Source: Knoellia sp. S7-12
Lineage (GTDB): Bacteria > Actinomycetota > Actinomycetes > Actinomycetales > Dermatophilaceae
Assembly (NCBI RefSeq): GCF_040518285.1
Contig: NZ_CP155449.1
Span: forward strand, 2,294,001 to 2,358,000
Length of the DNA stretch: 64,000 bases
Direction: 5' to 3'
The position numbers were made by a program, and so were the translations under genes. Each line of letters opens with the position of its first letter. The first letter of the stretch is position 1. Positions 25,933 through 34,296 of this stretch are shown piece by piece. The notes under the pieces were generated by a model that saw nothing but the letters and a program-made list of their open reading frames with translations, did no database searches and was not told the origin of the DNA.

Positions 25933-26847
25933 TCAGCGACGAATGATCTCGTCGGCAACCTCGACGGCGCGGTCGATCGGCACAGCGAATCCGATCCCGA
26001 TGGATCCTGAGGCTCGTCCGCTGAGTGTCGCAATGGCCGTGTTGACGCCGACGACCTGACCCTCGAGATTGACCAACGGACCACCCGAGTTGCCCGGGTT
26101 GATCGAGGCGTCGGTCTGGATCACTCTCTGGTTGGCGCCCCCACCAAGACGAGCCGACCGCTCAACCGTGCTGACGATGCCAGCCGTGACTGTCCCGTCG
26201 AGGCCGAGCGGGGAGCCGACAGCGATGACCGGCTGACCGATCCGGAGCGCCGAGGACTGACCGATCCGAGCCGGCTCCAGTGCTTCCGGGTCGGCCCGGA
26301 GGACGGCGATGTCATCTGCTTCGCTGCTGCCGACGACGGTGGCACTCACCGTGCGACCGCCAGCGAGCTGGAGCGACACCGTCGACTCCCCCTCGATGAC
26401 GTGATGATTGGTCATGACATGGCCGCGGTCGTCGAGCACGAAGCCCGACCCGGTGGAGCGGCCCGCACGAATTTGCACGACGCTCGGCAGGATCGCCTGC
26501 GCCGCGGCCTCCTCCGTTCCCGCAGCTGATGCGGGGGCGCGTCCCGACGGACGCTCGACGGCGATGCCCGGCCCGGACGTAGGGGTTGCGTCCGGGCCGA
26601 GCACGACGGCTGCGCCAGCGCCCGCGATTCCGCCTGACAGGGCTGAGACCAGGAGGAGAGCGGGCAGTCGGCTGCGGCGCCGTTCCCGACCGGTGGGCGC
26701 CGGCGCGGCCCCGGTCGAGGCTGTGGGGTCCTCCCGCAAGGGCATAGCGCCCCGAAGGAAGTCAGGTCCAGCCGGCTCACCGAGCCCTCGCCAGGTGCTC
26801 GTGCCAACCGGATCATGTTTCGTGGGTTGAGAGGTCATGAGTGCCAT
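25933..26847 (-). CDS. Trypsin-like S1C (HtrA/DegP-type) membrane protease lacking a PDZ domain
   Basis: 304 residues from the ATG at 26847 (ATG at 26838 also possible, after AGAAGG). A cytoplasmic N-terminus is followed by one membrane helix (LPALLLVSALSGGIAGAGAAVVL) and a protease domain with the triad His in MTNHHVI, Asp in DDIAVLR and Ser in NPGNSGGPL. The protein ends right after the protease domain (VPIDRAVEVADEI), so the PDZ domain usual in HtrA is absent. It probably degrades misfolded proteins outside the membrane. Last gene of the MoxR-DUF58-VWA operon, 20 bp after the VWA gene. Confidence 0.88.
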   Translation of the reverse strand: MALMTSQPTKHDPVGTSTWRGLGEPAGPDFLRGAMPLREDPTASTGAAPAPTGRERRRSRLPALLLVSALSGGIAGAGAAVVLGPDATPTSGPGIAVERPSGRAPASAAGTEEAAAQAILPSVVQIRAGRSTGSGFVLDDRGHVMTNHHVIEGESTVSLQLAGGRTVSATVVGSSEADDIAVLRADPEALEPARIGQSSALRIGQPVIAVGSPLGLDGTVTAGIVSTVERSARLGGGANQRVIQTDASINPGNSGGPLVNLEGQVVGVNTAIATLSGRASGSIGIGFAVPIDRAVEVADEIIRR

Positions 26848-26867
26848 CGCCTTCTCTGCTGGGTTGT

Positions 26868-27815
26868 TCACGGAAGCCGCGCGAACCAGCGCAGCGACAT
26901 GGCTCCGGCAGCCAGCGAGAGCAGGAAGCCGAGGGCCGCGAGGTAGGGGGTGATCTCGCGTGGCTCGGTGCGCCACCCGATGGAGGAGCCGATGTCCTCA
27001 TAGACCTCGGCGAGCTCGTCTCCGCTCTCGGCGGTGTAGGCCTGACCACCCGTGCCCTCGGCCAGTCCGGCAAGGGAGTCGACATCGACCGGGACCGGGA
27101 CCATGCGGCCCTGGATCTCCACAGTGCCCTCCTGGGTGCCGTAGGCGATCGTGGACACGGGTACCGCTGCCTCGGTTGCCGCAGTGGCCGCTTCGTCCGG
27201 GCTGCGACCCGCCGTGTTCGTGCCGTCCGAGAGCAGGACCACCCGAGCCGGGACGTCGACGGAATCGTCACCCTGTGCCATGGAGGCCACTTGCTCGAGC
27301 GAAGTGAAGACTGCCTCGCCGATCGCCGTGCTGTTGGCCATGGGGAGGTTCTCGAGTGCTGCAGCCACGGACTCGTGGTCGGTCGTCGGCGTGGCGAGGA
27401 CGGCACTCGACCCCGAGAAGGTCACCAGTCCGACGTTGAAGGTCTCCGGGAGGTTCTCGATGAACGCAGCGGCCGCCTCGGTTGCCGCGTCCATCCGGGT
27501 CGGCTCGACGTCGGTCGCCTGCATCGAACGGGACACGTCGATGGCGACGATGACGGTGGCTCGCTCGTGCGGGACCCGCAGGTCGATCACCGGGCGGGCT
27601 GTTGCGAGGGCCAGTGCCGTCAGGGCCAGGAGGAATGCCGCTGCAGGGGCATGCCTGCGCCATCCGGGCTGCTCGGGGGCCACCTTGTCGAGCAGCGGAA
27701 GCGCGGCGAAGCGGACGGCATACCTGCGCCTGCGTCGCTGCATCACGACATAGGTGACACCAAGGCCCACCAACGGCACGAGAAGGAGGAGCCAGAACGG
27801 TGCGAGGAGGTCCAT
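26868..27815 (-). CDS. VWA domain membrane protein (BatA-like)
   Basis: 315 residues. Two membrane helices at the N-terminus (FWLLLLVPLVGLGVTYVVM; APAAAFLLALTALALATA) and one at the C-terminus (YLAALGFLLSLAAGAMSLRW) flank a von Willebrand A domain with the metal site DVSRSM, T in the second loop and DGTN. This is the BatA/aerotolerance arrangement. With MoxR and DUF58 proteins such VWA proteins are thought to form a chaperone/assembly module at the envelope. The start shares a base with the DUF58 gene stop (TGATG). Confidence 0.9.
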   Translation of the reverse strand: MDLLAPFWLLLLVPLVGLGVTYVVMQRRRRRYAVRFAALPLLDKVAPEQPGWRRHAPAAAFLLALTALALATARPVIDLRVPHERATVIVAIDVSRSMQATDVEPTRMDAATEAAAAFIENLPETFNVGLVTFSGSSAVLATPTTDHESVAAALENLPMANSTAIGEAVFTSLEQVASMAQGDDSVDVPARVVLLSDGTNTAGRSPDEAATAATEAAVPVSTIAYGTQEGTVEIQGRMVPVPVDVDSLAGLAEGTGGQAYTAESGDELAEVYEDIGSSIGWRTEPREITPYLAALGFLLSLAAGAMSLRWFARLP

Positions 27816-28762
27816 CAGCGAACCTTTCGATCGGTGCGGCGCGTGTGGCGCCTGGAGATGATGTAGCGGGCCAGGTCGCGCACCCAGTCGGTGTCGGTGC
27901 GCACGATGACGTGACCGGCACCGGTGGACCGCACCGCGTCGGCGACGGCTGCGCGATGCCCGGCGGCCAGCTCGGCGTAGCGCTGTCGCAGAGCCGGTGT
28001 CGTGTGGACCTCTCGCGCCCGTCCGCTCTCGGGGTCGCGCAGGACGACGAGCCCGAGGTCTGGGAGCTCGAGCTCACGGGGGTCGAGGACCTCGACGACG
28101 ATGACGTCGTGCCGGGCCGCGAGCCGGCGCAGGGCCGGCTCCCACGTGAACGGTCGTTCGGTTGCGCCGTCTGGGTCGACGAAGTCACTGACGACGACCC
28201 GCAAACCGGGACGGCGGTGACGCCGCTCGAGCGCGGTCATCGCCTCGCCGAGGGTCGTCGTGTCGGACCTCCTGTCGGCGCGTGGAGCGCCCGCGACCGA
28301 GCGCAGGGTGCGGCGGGCGCTGACCCGCCCGGGGAGGGGTGCGTCCCACTCGAGACCCGTGGGGGTCAGGTGGGCCACTCCGACCCGGTTGCCGGGTCCG
28401 TCGGTCAGCAGCCCGACAGATCCGGCAACCCACCCGGCCACGTCCCGCTTCTCGCTCATGGCGGTGCCGAAGTCCATGCTCGGCGTCTCGTCGACGAGCA
28501 CCCAGGTGTCGAGCTCGTGCTCGGCCAGCGGACGCCAGACGTGTGGTTCGCCGGTGCGAGCCGTGACGTTCCAGTCCATCCGCCGCACGTCGTCCTCGCC
28601 CGCGCGGTAGCGGACCACTTCCTCCGGATCCGAGCCGGAGCCGAGACGGTGGCCCGCCCGGTCGCCCTGGAGGAGCCCGTTGAGACGCCGACGGACCACG
28701 AGGTCGAGCGCCTTGAAGGCCCGGTCGCCCGCCTGAGACCTGTCCCGCCCGGACTCACCCAT
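27815..28762 (-). CDS. DUF58 domain protein
   Basis: 315 residues. DUF58 core pattern is present: GDRAGHRLGSGSDPEEVVRYRAGED, VRRMDWNVTARTGEPHV, and a degenerate VWA-like domain (TWVLVDETPSMDFG). DUF58 proteins accompany MoxR ATPases; their precise role is unknown. Start ATG at 28762, overlapping the end of moxR by eight bases; the longer open reading upstream is moxR in another frame. No membrane segments, so it is cytoplasmic. Confidence 0.9.
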   Translation of the reverse strand: MGESGRDRSQAGDRAFKALDLVVRRRLNGLLQGDRAGHRLGSGSDPEEVVRYRAGEDDVRRMDWNVTARTGEPHVWRPLAEHELDTWVLVDETPSMDFGTAMSEKRDVAGWVAGSVGLLTDGPGNRVGVAHLTPTGLEWDAPLPGRVSARRTLRSVAGAPRADRRSDTTTLGEAMTALERRHRRPGLRVVVSDFVDPDGATERPFTWEPALRRLAARHDVIVVEVLDPRELELPDLGLVVLRDPESGRAREVHTTPALRQRYAELAAGHRAAVADAVRSTGAGHVIVRTDTDWVRDLARYIISRRHTRRTDRKVR

Positions 28763-29810
28763 GGTTGGGAGGTCCTGTGTTGGCGGTCTGGAACGCCGCC
28801 ACTGCAGCGTCGTGCTGCCCGGGCGCCACCTCGGGCATCGGCACCGCTGCGAGGACGGACCCGACAACGGCCCGCGGGTCGATCCCGTCGGCGACCGCTT
28901 CGAAGGACAGCACGATCCGGTGCGACATCACGTCCCGCGCAATGTCGGCCACGTCACTGGGCAGGACGTAGTCGCGACCCCGCAGCAGTGCGAGCGCTCG
29001 GCCAGCCGCGATGAGACCCAGGGTCGCTCGGGGGCTGACTCCGAAATCAACGACACCGTCCAGGTGACCGAGCCCGAAGCGGAGCGGCTCGCGGGTCGCC
29101 ACGACGAGCGCCACGGCATACTGCGCCACCGCATGGTGGACGAAGACCCGGTCGGCCGTGCGCTGGAGCTCCTCGACCTCCTCGATCTCGAGCGTGAGGT
29201 GCGCCCGCGGCGGGTCCACGCTCATGCGCTGCAAAATGGTGAGTTCCTCGACATCGGTGGGGTAGCCGACGTCGACCTTGAGCAGGAACCGATCCCGCTG
29301 CGCCTCGGGGAGCTGATAGACGCCCTCAGACTCGATCGGGTTCTGGGTGGCGAGCACGAGGAACGGCCTGGGAAGCGCGAAGGTCTGGCCGCCGATCGTC
29401 ACCTGCCGCTCGGCCATGGCCTCGAGCAGTGCCGACTGCACCTTGGCCGGCGCCCGATTGATCTCGTCAGCGAGGACGAGGTTGGCGAAGATCGGCCCGA
29501 GCTCGGTGTCGAACGCGTCGCTCGTCGGCCTCCACACTCGCGTGCCGACGATGTCGCCGGGCATGAGGTCGGGGGTGAACTGGAGTCGGCTGAACGTCCC
29601 GCCGATCACATCGGCGAGAGTGCGCACGGCCAACGTCTTGGCCACCCCGGGCACGCCCTCGAGGAGGACGTGCCCGCGGGCGATGAGACCGATGAGCATC
29701 CGCTCGACCATGTGGTCCTGGCCGACGACGACCTTCTTCACCTCGAAGAGTGCGCGCTCGAGGGCCTGTCCACCAGAGAGCGGGCGCGTCACCCGCTGGG
29801 TCTCGGTCAC
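28755..29810 (-). CDS. MoxR family AAA ATPase
   Basis: 351 residues, AAA_3 type. Walker A-like loop in LLEGVPGVAKTLAVRTLA (GVPGVAKT), Walker B in LVLADEINRAPAKVQ, sensor 1 in VLATQNPIESEGVYQLPEAQRDRF, all standard for MoxR. A helical AAA_lid domain follows (VSPRATLGLIAAGRALALL). It is thought to act as a chaperone for VWA/DUF58 partners. The ATG at 29810 forms an ATGA overlap whose stop belongs to the upstream gene's neighbour frame, linking all five genes as one operon. Confidence 0.94.
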   Translation of the reverse strand: MTETQRVTRPLSGGQALERALFEVKKVVVGQDHMVERMLIGLIARGHVLLEGVPGVAKTLAVRTLADVIGGTFSRLQFTPDLMPGDIVGTRVWRPTSDAFDTELGPIFANLVLADEINRAPAKVQSALLEAMAERQVTIGGQTFALPRPFLVLATQNPIESEGVYQLPEAQRDRFLLKVDVGYPTDVEELTILQRMSVDPPRAHLTLEIEEVEELQRTADRVFVHHAVAQYAVALVVATREPLRFGLGHLDGVVDFGVSPRATLGLIAAGRALALLRGRDYVLPSDVADIARDVMSHRIVLSFEAVADGIDPRAVVGSVLAAVPMPEVAPGQHDAAVAAFQTANTGPPNHG

Positions 29811-30175
29811 AGCGTGCTCGTGTCAGGGGCGGCATCCGGCGTCTGGGATGGTGCCTGCGAGGGGGCCTCGGACTCGGGAGAGGTCGTGGCGCCGCCGTCC
29901 TTCTCCGGGCAGTCCTCGCGGGAGCCGGACTGCGTGCCGAGCTGCACGTCGGACTCGGTGCCGGGCGCCTCGCCCTCGGCCGGCGCGTCGATGATCGTCG
30001 CGTACCCGGTCTCTGCTGCGCCGCTGCCGCCACCGACGGCGTATGCCGTCCCGATACCTCCCAGCCCGAGCATCAGGGCCGCTGCTCCGGCAATCGCAAA
30101 CCGCTTGGCTCGACGTGCGCTGGCCTCGCCGGGGCCGAAGGCGTCAGTGGTGGTGTGGTCGTCGTGGTTGGTCAT
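29807..30175 (-). CDS. Small membrane-anchored hypothetical protein with Ser/Pro-rich tail
   Basis: 122 residues: a short polar, basic N-terminus, one hydrophobic helix (FAIAGAAALMLGLGGIGTAYAV, about residues 26-47), and an external tail rich in Ser, Pro, Glu, Ala and Thr with a single Cys (REDCPEKD). No family recognised. It overlaps moxR by four bases and starts the moxR operon, so it may be an accessory or signal-bearing component. Divergent from the two-component genes with a 143-bp space that must hold both promoters. Confidence 0.65.
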   Translation of the reverse strand: MTNHDDHTTTDAFGPGEASARRAKRFAIAGAAALMLGLGGIGTAYAVGGGSGAAETGYATIIDAPAEGEAPGTESDVQLGTQSGSREDCPEKDGGATTSPESEAPSQAPSQTPDAAPDTSTL

Positions 30176-30318
30176 CTGTTGCTCCTGGGGCTCACACCCA
30201 CCGCGGTGGTGGGGTTGCCCCAGCCCATCAAGCGGGCACGAAAACGAGCGGCAAGCCCGCAGAAAGTTGGGCGAAAGAGCGTTGGGGGCAGCGGCATTGC
30301 CGCGGCTACGGTGAGGTC

Positions 30319-31017
30319 ATGCGGCTGCTGATCATCGAGGACGAGGAAGGCCTGGCGAGCGCTCTGCGCATCGGTCTGGTCCGTGAGGGGTATGCCGTTG
30401 ACCTGGCCACGACGCGACAGGAGGCCAACGAGAAGCTGGCGCTCACGGCATACGACGTGGTTCTTCTGGACATCAACCTCCCCGATGGCAGCGGCTTCGA
30501 GCTCGCCGCTGCATTGCGTTCCGGATCGCTCGCGACGCCGTCCGGACGCCACGTCCGGATCCTCATGCTCACGGCGCGCGGCGGTTTGCCCGACCGCGTC
30601 AAGGGTCTCGATGTCGGCGCCGACGACTACCTCGTCAAGCCGTTCGCACTCCCCGAGCTGACCGCTCGACTTCGAGCACTGCTGCGGCGTGATGTGCGCA
30701 GCACCTCATCCGTGATCCGGGTGGGCGAGCTCACTCTCGACGCGAGTCGACAGCTGGCGCATCGAGGTGACCGGGAACTCGCGCTGACGCTCAAGGAATT
30801 CGGGGTGCTGCGCTACCTGATGAGCCGCCCGGGGCACGTCATCTCGTCCGAGGAGCTGCTCGAGCACGTGTGGGACGAGAACGCTGACCCGTTCACCCAG
30901 ACGGTCCGCGTCACCGTCGGCACACTGCGCCGCAAGCTCTCGACCGGGGACGAGCCGCAGGTCCTCGAGACCGTCATCGGGCGCGGGTACCGGCTCCGCG
31001 AGGAGGCGGCGGCATGA
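30319..31017 (+). CDS. OmpR/PhoB-type response regulator
   Basis: 232 residues from the ATG at 30319, preceded by GGTGAGG. Receiver domain with IIEDEE, phospho-acceptor Asp in VVLLDINLPDGSG and Lys in YLVKPF; a winged-helix output domain with LALTLKEFGVLRYLMSRPG and VIGRGYRLREE. It overlaps the kinase gene by four bases (ATGA). Placed divergently from the moxR operon it may control envelope stress genes there (inference). Longer starts upstream read through Arg-rich non-family sequence. Confidence 0.92.
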   Translation: MRLLIIEDEEGLASALRIGLVREGYAVDLATTRQEANEKLALTAYDVVLLDINLPDGSGFELAAALRSGSLATPSGRHVRILMLTARGGLPDRVKGLDVGADDYLVKPFALPELTARLRALLRRDVRSTSSVIRVGELTLDASRQLAHRGDRELALTLKEFGVLRYLMSRPGHVISSEELLEHVWDENADPFTQTVRVTVGTLRRKLSTGDEPQVLETVIGRGYRLREEAAA

Positions 31018-32249
31018 GGATGCCCACGCTGCCGGCATGGCTGCGGACCGTCAGGACACGCCTTGCCCTGACCTATTCGGGGTTGTTGTTTGCCATCGCG
31101 TCCCTGCTCATCGGTGGTGTCTACTTCGCGCTGTCGCAGTCGATCGAGTCCAAGCCGCTCGACCCGGTGACGGTGAAGAAGTTCCAGAAGGGCAACGGCG
31201 GGATCGTGAACTACCGCCCGGGAGAGGACTTCCAGGCAGCCGATATCCGTGACGTGCAGGAGTACGTCAACTACAACACCCTCGAGACACTTCGGACGTA
31301 TTCGTTCATTGCGCTCGCAGTCCTCTTCCTGTTGAGCCTGCTCATCGGCTGGTGGGTCGCCGGCCGGGCGCTGCGCCCCGTGGGGCGCATCACGACGACG
31401 ACCCGCGAGATCACTGCCTCGGACCTCTCGCGGCGAATCGGAGCGTCTGGGCCACAGGACGAGCTGCGCACCCTCGCCGACACCATTGACGACATGCTCG
31501 CCCGGCTGGAGACGTCGTTCGCCGCCCAGCGGGCTCTCGTCGACGACGTCTCTCACGAGTTGCGCAATCCCATCGCCGTGGTCCAGGCCAATGTCGATGC
31601 CGTTCTGTCGCGCGACGACGTGACCTCTGATGAGCGATCGCACTCGGCAACTGTCGTCTCGCGCGCCACCCACCGGATGGCCAGCCTTGTCGACGACCTT
31701 CTCGCCACCGCTCGCACCCGCTCGGGTGCGTTCGTCGACCGCGAGATCGACCTGTCCGAACTCACGGGCCAGGTCGTCGAAGAGCACCGGCTGCTCGCTG
31801 ACGGGCGCGGCCTTCACCTCGTGCGCCGACTTGCACCGGGTCCCCGCGTCATCGCGGACGCGGAGTCGCTGTCGCGAGCGTTCGGCAACATCCTTGCCAA
31901 TGCCATCCGCCTCTCCCCGGGAGGCGCCGAGATCACCATCGCCTCCGGGTCGATCGAGGGGTGGTGCTGGGTCGCTGTGCGCGATGACGGGCCCGGTATC
32001 GCCGAGGCCGATCGGGAGCGGGTCTTCCACCGGTTCGGCCGGACCGGTCGCGAGCGCGATCACGAAGGGCATGGGCTCGGGCTCGCCATCTCGAGGCAGG
32101 TCGTCGAGTCGCACGAGGGACACATCGACCTGTTCAGCGAGGTGGGAGTCGGCAGCACCTTCGTCGTGTGGCTGCCCGACCGCGCCATCGCTCGCGACGG
32201 TGACAGGGAACGCACTCCCCCGTCGGTGGACCCCCTCGGCCGCATCTGA
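31014..32249 (+). CDS. Membrane sensor histidine kinase
   Basis: 411 residues. Two membrane helices (LALTYSGLLFAIASLLIGGVYF; TYSFIALAVLFLLSLLIGWWV) enclose a ~75-residue external sensor region; a HAMP domain (GRALRPVGRITTTTREITA), HisKA with the phospho-acceptor His in DVSHELRNPIAVV, and HATPase motifs N (NILANAIRLSP), G1 (DDGPGIAEAD) and G2 (GHGLGLAI) follow. It should phosphorylate the regulator encoded just upstream. Signal unknown. Confidence 0.93.
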   Translation: MRMPTLPAWLRTVRTRLALTYSGLLFAIASLLIGGVYFALSQSIESKPLDPVTVKKFQKGNGGIVNYRPGEDFQAADIRDVQEYVNYNTLETLRTYSFIALAVLFLLSLLIGWWVAGRALRPVGRITTTTREITASDLSRRIGASGPQDELRTLADTIDDMLARLETSFAAQRALVDDVSHELRNPIAVVQANVDAVLSRDDVTSDERSHSATVVSRATHRMASLVDDLLATARTRSGAFVDREIDLSELTGQVVEEHRLLADGRGLHLVRRLAPGPRVIADAESLSRAFGNILANAIRLSPGGAEITIASGSIEGWCWVAVRDDGPGIAEADRERVFHRFGRTGRERDHEGHGLGLAISRQVVESHEGHIDLFSEVGVGSTFVVWLPDRAIARDGDRERTPPSVDPLGRI

Positions 32250-32439
32250 TTCGTCGACGTCTTTCGGGCAGCAGGACGCGCCCCCGAAGGACCCAGCAAC
32301 GACGGCTTCTCTCCCAGAGAAATCCGGCCAATCCGGATCCTCGTCCGTTCCGAATGTGAGGTGGGTCACTGCAGCGCGAGCACCACCGTTCGAGCTATCC
32401 GAGCCTGGGCAGCAGTCCCCGAGCGCAGCACCCGGCGGC

Positions 32440-32453
32440 GGGACCTTTGACCC
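32440..32453 (+). promoter_or_regulatory. DosR-like box upstream of the PPOX/CoA-transferase operon
   Basis: GGGACCTTTGACCC, close to the core of the DosR/DevR consensus. Its centre is 42.5 bp before the A of the ATG at 32489. With +1 at that A, -12 to -7 reads CACCAT (A at -11, T at -7), which predicts a leaderless mRNA. The other ~190 bp between 32250 and 32439 show nothing else. Confidence 0.65.
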
Positions 32454-32488
32454 TGTGAACCCCTCCTCGACGGGAACACCATGAAGGC

Positions 32489-32959
32489 ATGGACACCACC
32501 GGACAGCTGCAGGCGAAGCACCAGCCGCAGAGCTCTCAGGACATCCGCACGATCGCTCCGAACGAGTCATGGGATCTCCTGCGTCAGGACAGCCTCGGGC
32601 GTCTGGCCGTCGTCCACGACGATGCCCCCGACATCTTCCCGGTGAACTACATCGTCGACCACGGCACCGTCGTCGTCCGCACGAGCGGCGGCACCAAGCA
32701 CAACGCCGCGCGCAACCACGTCGTCGCCTTCGAGGTGGATGGTCGAGTCCTCGACCCGGCCGAAGCCTGGAGCGTCGTCATCCGGGGCCGGGCCACCGAG
32801 GTGTATGCCGTTGACGAGGCAATCGAGATCATGGACCTACCGCTGTCCCCATGGGCTCCCGGAGCCAAGCCCCACCTTCTGCGCATCACGCCCGACTCGA
32901 TCACGGGTCGTCGCTTCATGATCCCGACGGCGTCCGTCCCGCTCGTGCGTGACGCGTGA
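32489..32959 (+). CDS. Pyridoxamine 5'-phosphate oxidase-fold (PPOX) protein
   Basis: 156 residues. The central half has the flavin-binding split barrel of PPOX proteins: LGRLAVVHDDAPDIFPVNYIVDHGTVVVRTSGGTKHN, then VAFEVDGRV and WSVVIRGRATEV, and a typical end (ITPDSITGRRF). Such proteins bind FMN, F420 or haem; the cofactor is unknown. PPOX-fold proteins recur in actinobacterial dormancy regulons, and a DosR-like box lies upstream. A second PPOX gene of the same type is at 52924. GTGA overlap with the CoA-transferase gene. Confidence 0.85.
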   Translation: MDTTGQLQAKHQPQSSQDIRTIAPNESWDLLRQDSLGRLAVVHDDAPDIFPVNYIVDHGTVVVRTSGGTKHNAARNHVVAFEVDGRVLDPAEAWSVVIRGRATEVYAVDEAIEIMDLPLSPWAPGAKPHLLRITPDSITGRRFMIPTASVPLVRDA

Positions 32960-34197
32960 CCACGTCCACCAGCAGCTCCCTGACCGCCGCGCTCCGGCAG
33001 GCCGCGGCCACCTGCGACCGGCCGCTGCGTGTGGTGGCGAGTGGCAACGGGGCCGCACCCTGGGAGCTGCTCCGGTTGTTGGACGGCGCGGTCAAGCGCT
33101 ACGAGCTGTTCATGCTCAACGCGCCACGCGGCATACCGACCCGGCCCGGCGTCACCCATCTGACCCCCTTCGTCGGCCCCGGAATGCGCACCCCGGACGT
33201 CTCCTATCTCCCGGCGCGTCTCTCGCACGTGCCGACGCTGCTCGCCAGGCGATTCGTGCCCGACGTCGTCCTCGTCACCGTCTCCGAGCAGGTTGCGGGC
33301 CGATGGTCGCTCGGGTCCGAGGTCAACATCCTGCCCGCAGCGATCGCGGTGTGCCGGGCCGCTGGCGGGCTCGTGCTCGCAGAGTCTCGCAATGACATTC
33401 CCTTCACCTTTGGCGATGGCGAGCTCGACGCCCACGAGCTCGACGGAGTCCTGCCGGCGTCCCCTGCTGCGCCCAAAGTCGTCGCGGCGACCGCAGCGCC
33501 CTCAGAGGCCATCCGCCTCATCGGCGAGCAGGTCGCAGCACGCGTGGACTCAGGTGCCACCCTCCAACTGGGCATCGGCGCGATTCCCGACTCGGTCGTG
33601 CCGCGGCTCACCAGCCGCCAACGTCTCGGGGTGTGGAGCGAGATGGTGTCCGACGGGATCATGGACCTCCACGACGCGGGGGCGCTCGACACCGGGCGAG
33701 AAGTCGTCGCTTCCTTTGCCGTGGGTGGGCCTGCGCTGATGTCCTGGTTGCACGCCAACTCGCAGGTGCGGATGCTGCGCACCGAGACCGTCAACGACCC
33801 TGGGCGGATCGCTGCCCAACCCGCGATGACAAGCATCAACACCGCCCTGTCAGTCGACCTGTTCGACCAGGCCAACGGCAGCCACATCGGATCGCGTGTC
33901 CACTCAGGCTTCGGCGGCCAGTGCGACTTCGTGGTTGGGGCGATGGACTCGCCCGGAGGTCAGGCGCTCATGGCTCTGCGCTCGTGGCACCCTCGAGCCG
34001 ACGTCTCGACGATCGTCGGACTCCTCGAGGGACCGGTGACGTCGTTCCAGCACACGGCGGTCATCACGGAGAACGGAACGGCCGAGATCATGGGCTGGGA
34101 CACCAAGGCCCAGGCGAGACACCTCATCGAGCACGCGGCCCACCCGTCGGTGCGCGCTGAGCTCTGGGAGGACGCCGTGGAGCTCGGGCTGACCTGA
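32956..34197 (+). CDS. Acetyl-CoA hydrolase/CoA-transferase family protein
   Basis: 413 residues from GTG at 32956 (overlapping the PPOX stop). Two-domain CoA-transferase pattern: LRVVASGNGAAPWELLRLLD early, GSEVNILPAAIAVCRAAGGLVLAE in the middle, and GATLQLGIGAIPDSVVPRL plus HSGFGGQCDFVVGA in the C-terminal half. It moves or hydrolyses CoA on short-chain acids (acetate, 4-hydroxybutyrate). As a partner of hypoxia genes it may make acetate from acetyl-CoA when respiration slows, but this is inference. It contains one of the ATA codons created by the GTATGCCG motif (33129). Confidence 0.85.
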   Translation: MTTSTSSSLTAALRQAAATCDRPLRVVASGNGAAPWELLRLLDGAVKRYELFMLNAPRGIPTRPGVTHLTPFVGPGMRTPDVSYLPARLSHVPTLLARRFVPDVVLVTVSEQVAGRWSLGSEVNILPAAIAVCRAAGGLVLAESRNDIPFTFGDGELDAHELDGVLPASPAAPKVVAATAAPSEAIRLIGEQVAARVDSGATLQLGIGAIPDSVVPRLTSRQRLGVWSEMVSDGIMDLHDAGALDTGREVVASFAVGGPALMSWLHANSQVRMLRTETVNDPGRIAAQPAMTSINTALSVDLFDQANGSHIGSRVHSGFGGQCDFVVGAMDSPGGQALMALRSWHPRADVSTIVGLLEGPVTSFQHTAVITENGTAEIMGWDTKAQARHLIEHAAHPSVRAELWEDAVELGLT

Positions 34198-34222
34198 GAG
34201 GTCGGCGTCGTTCACCAGGTTC

Positions 34223-34236
34223 GGGACCAATTCCCC
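34223..34236 (+). promoter_or_regulatory. Partial DosR-like box upstream of the CBS gene
   Basis: GGGACCAATTCCCC: a perfect left half (TTCGGGAC from 34220) and a weaker right half. With +1 placed 42.5 bp from its centre (34272, an A), -12 to -7 reads GATGCT, again A at -11 and T at -7. The start codon follows 25 bp later with its own ribosome site. Confidence 0.5.
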
Positions 34237-34296
34237 TGTCCCCCAATGCCGAGAGCACGGATGCTGGAATCACACGACAAGAAAGAGGTGGGACCC

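Noticed and set aside
27815..28867. Longer start for the DUF58 gene, overlapping moxR by more than 100 bp
   Set aside because: The added residues are an Arg/Pro-rich reading of moxR in another frame; the ATG at 28762 fits the family start.
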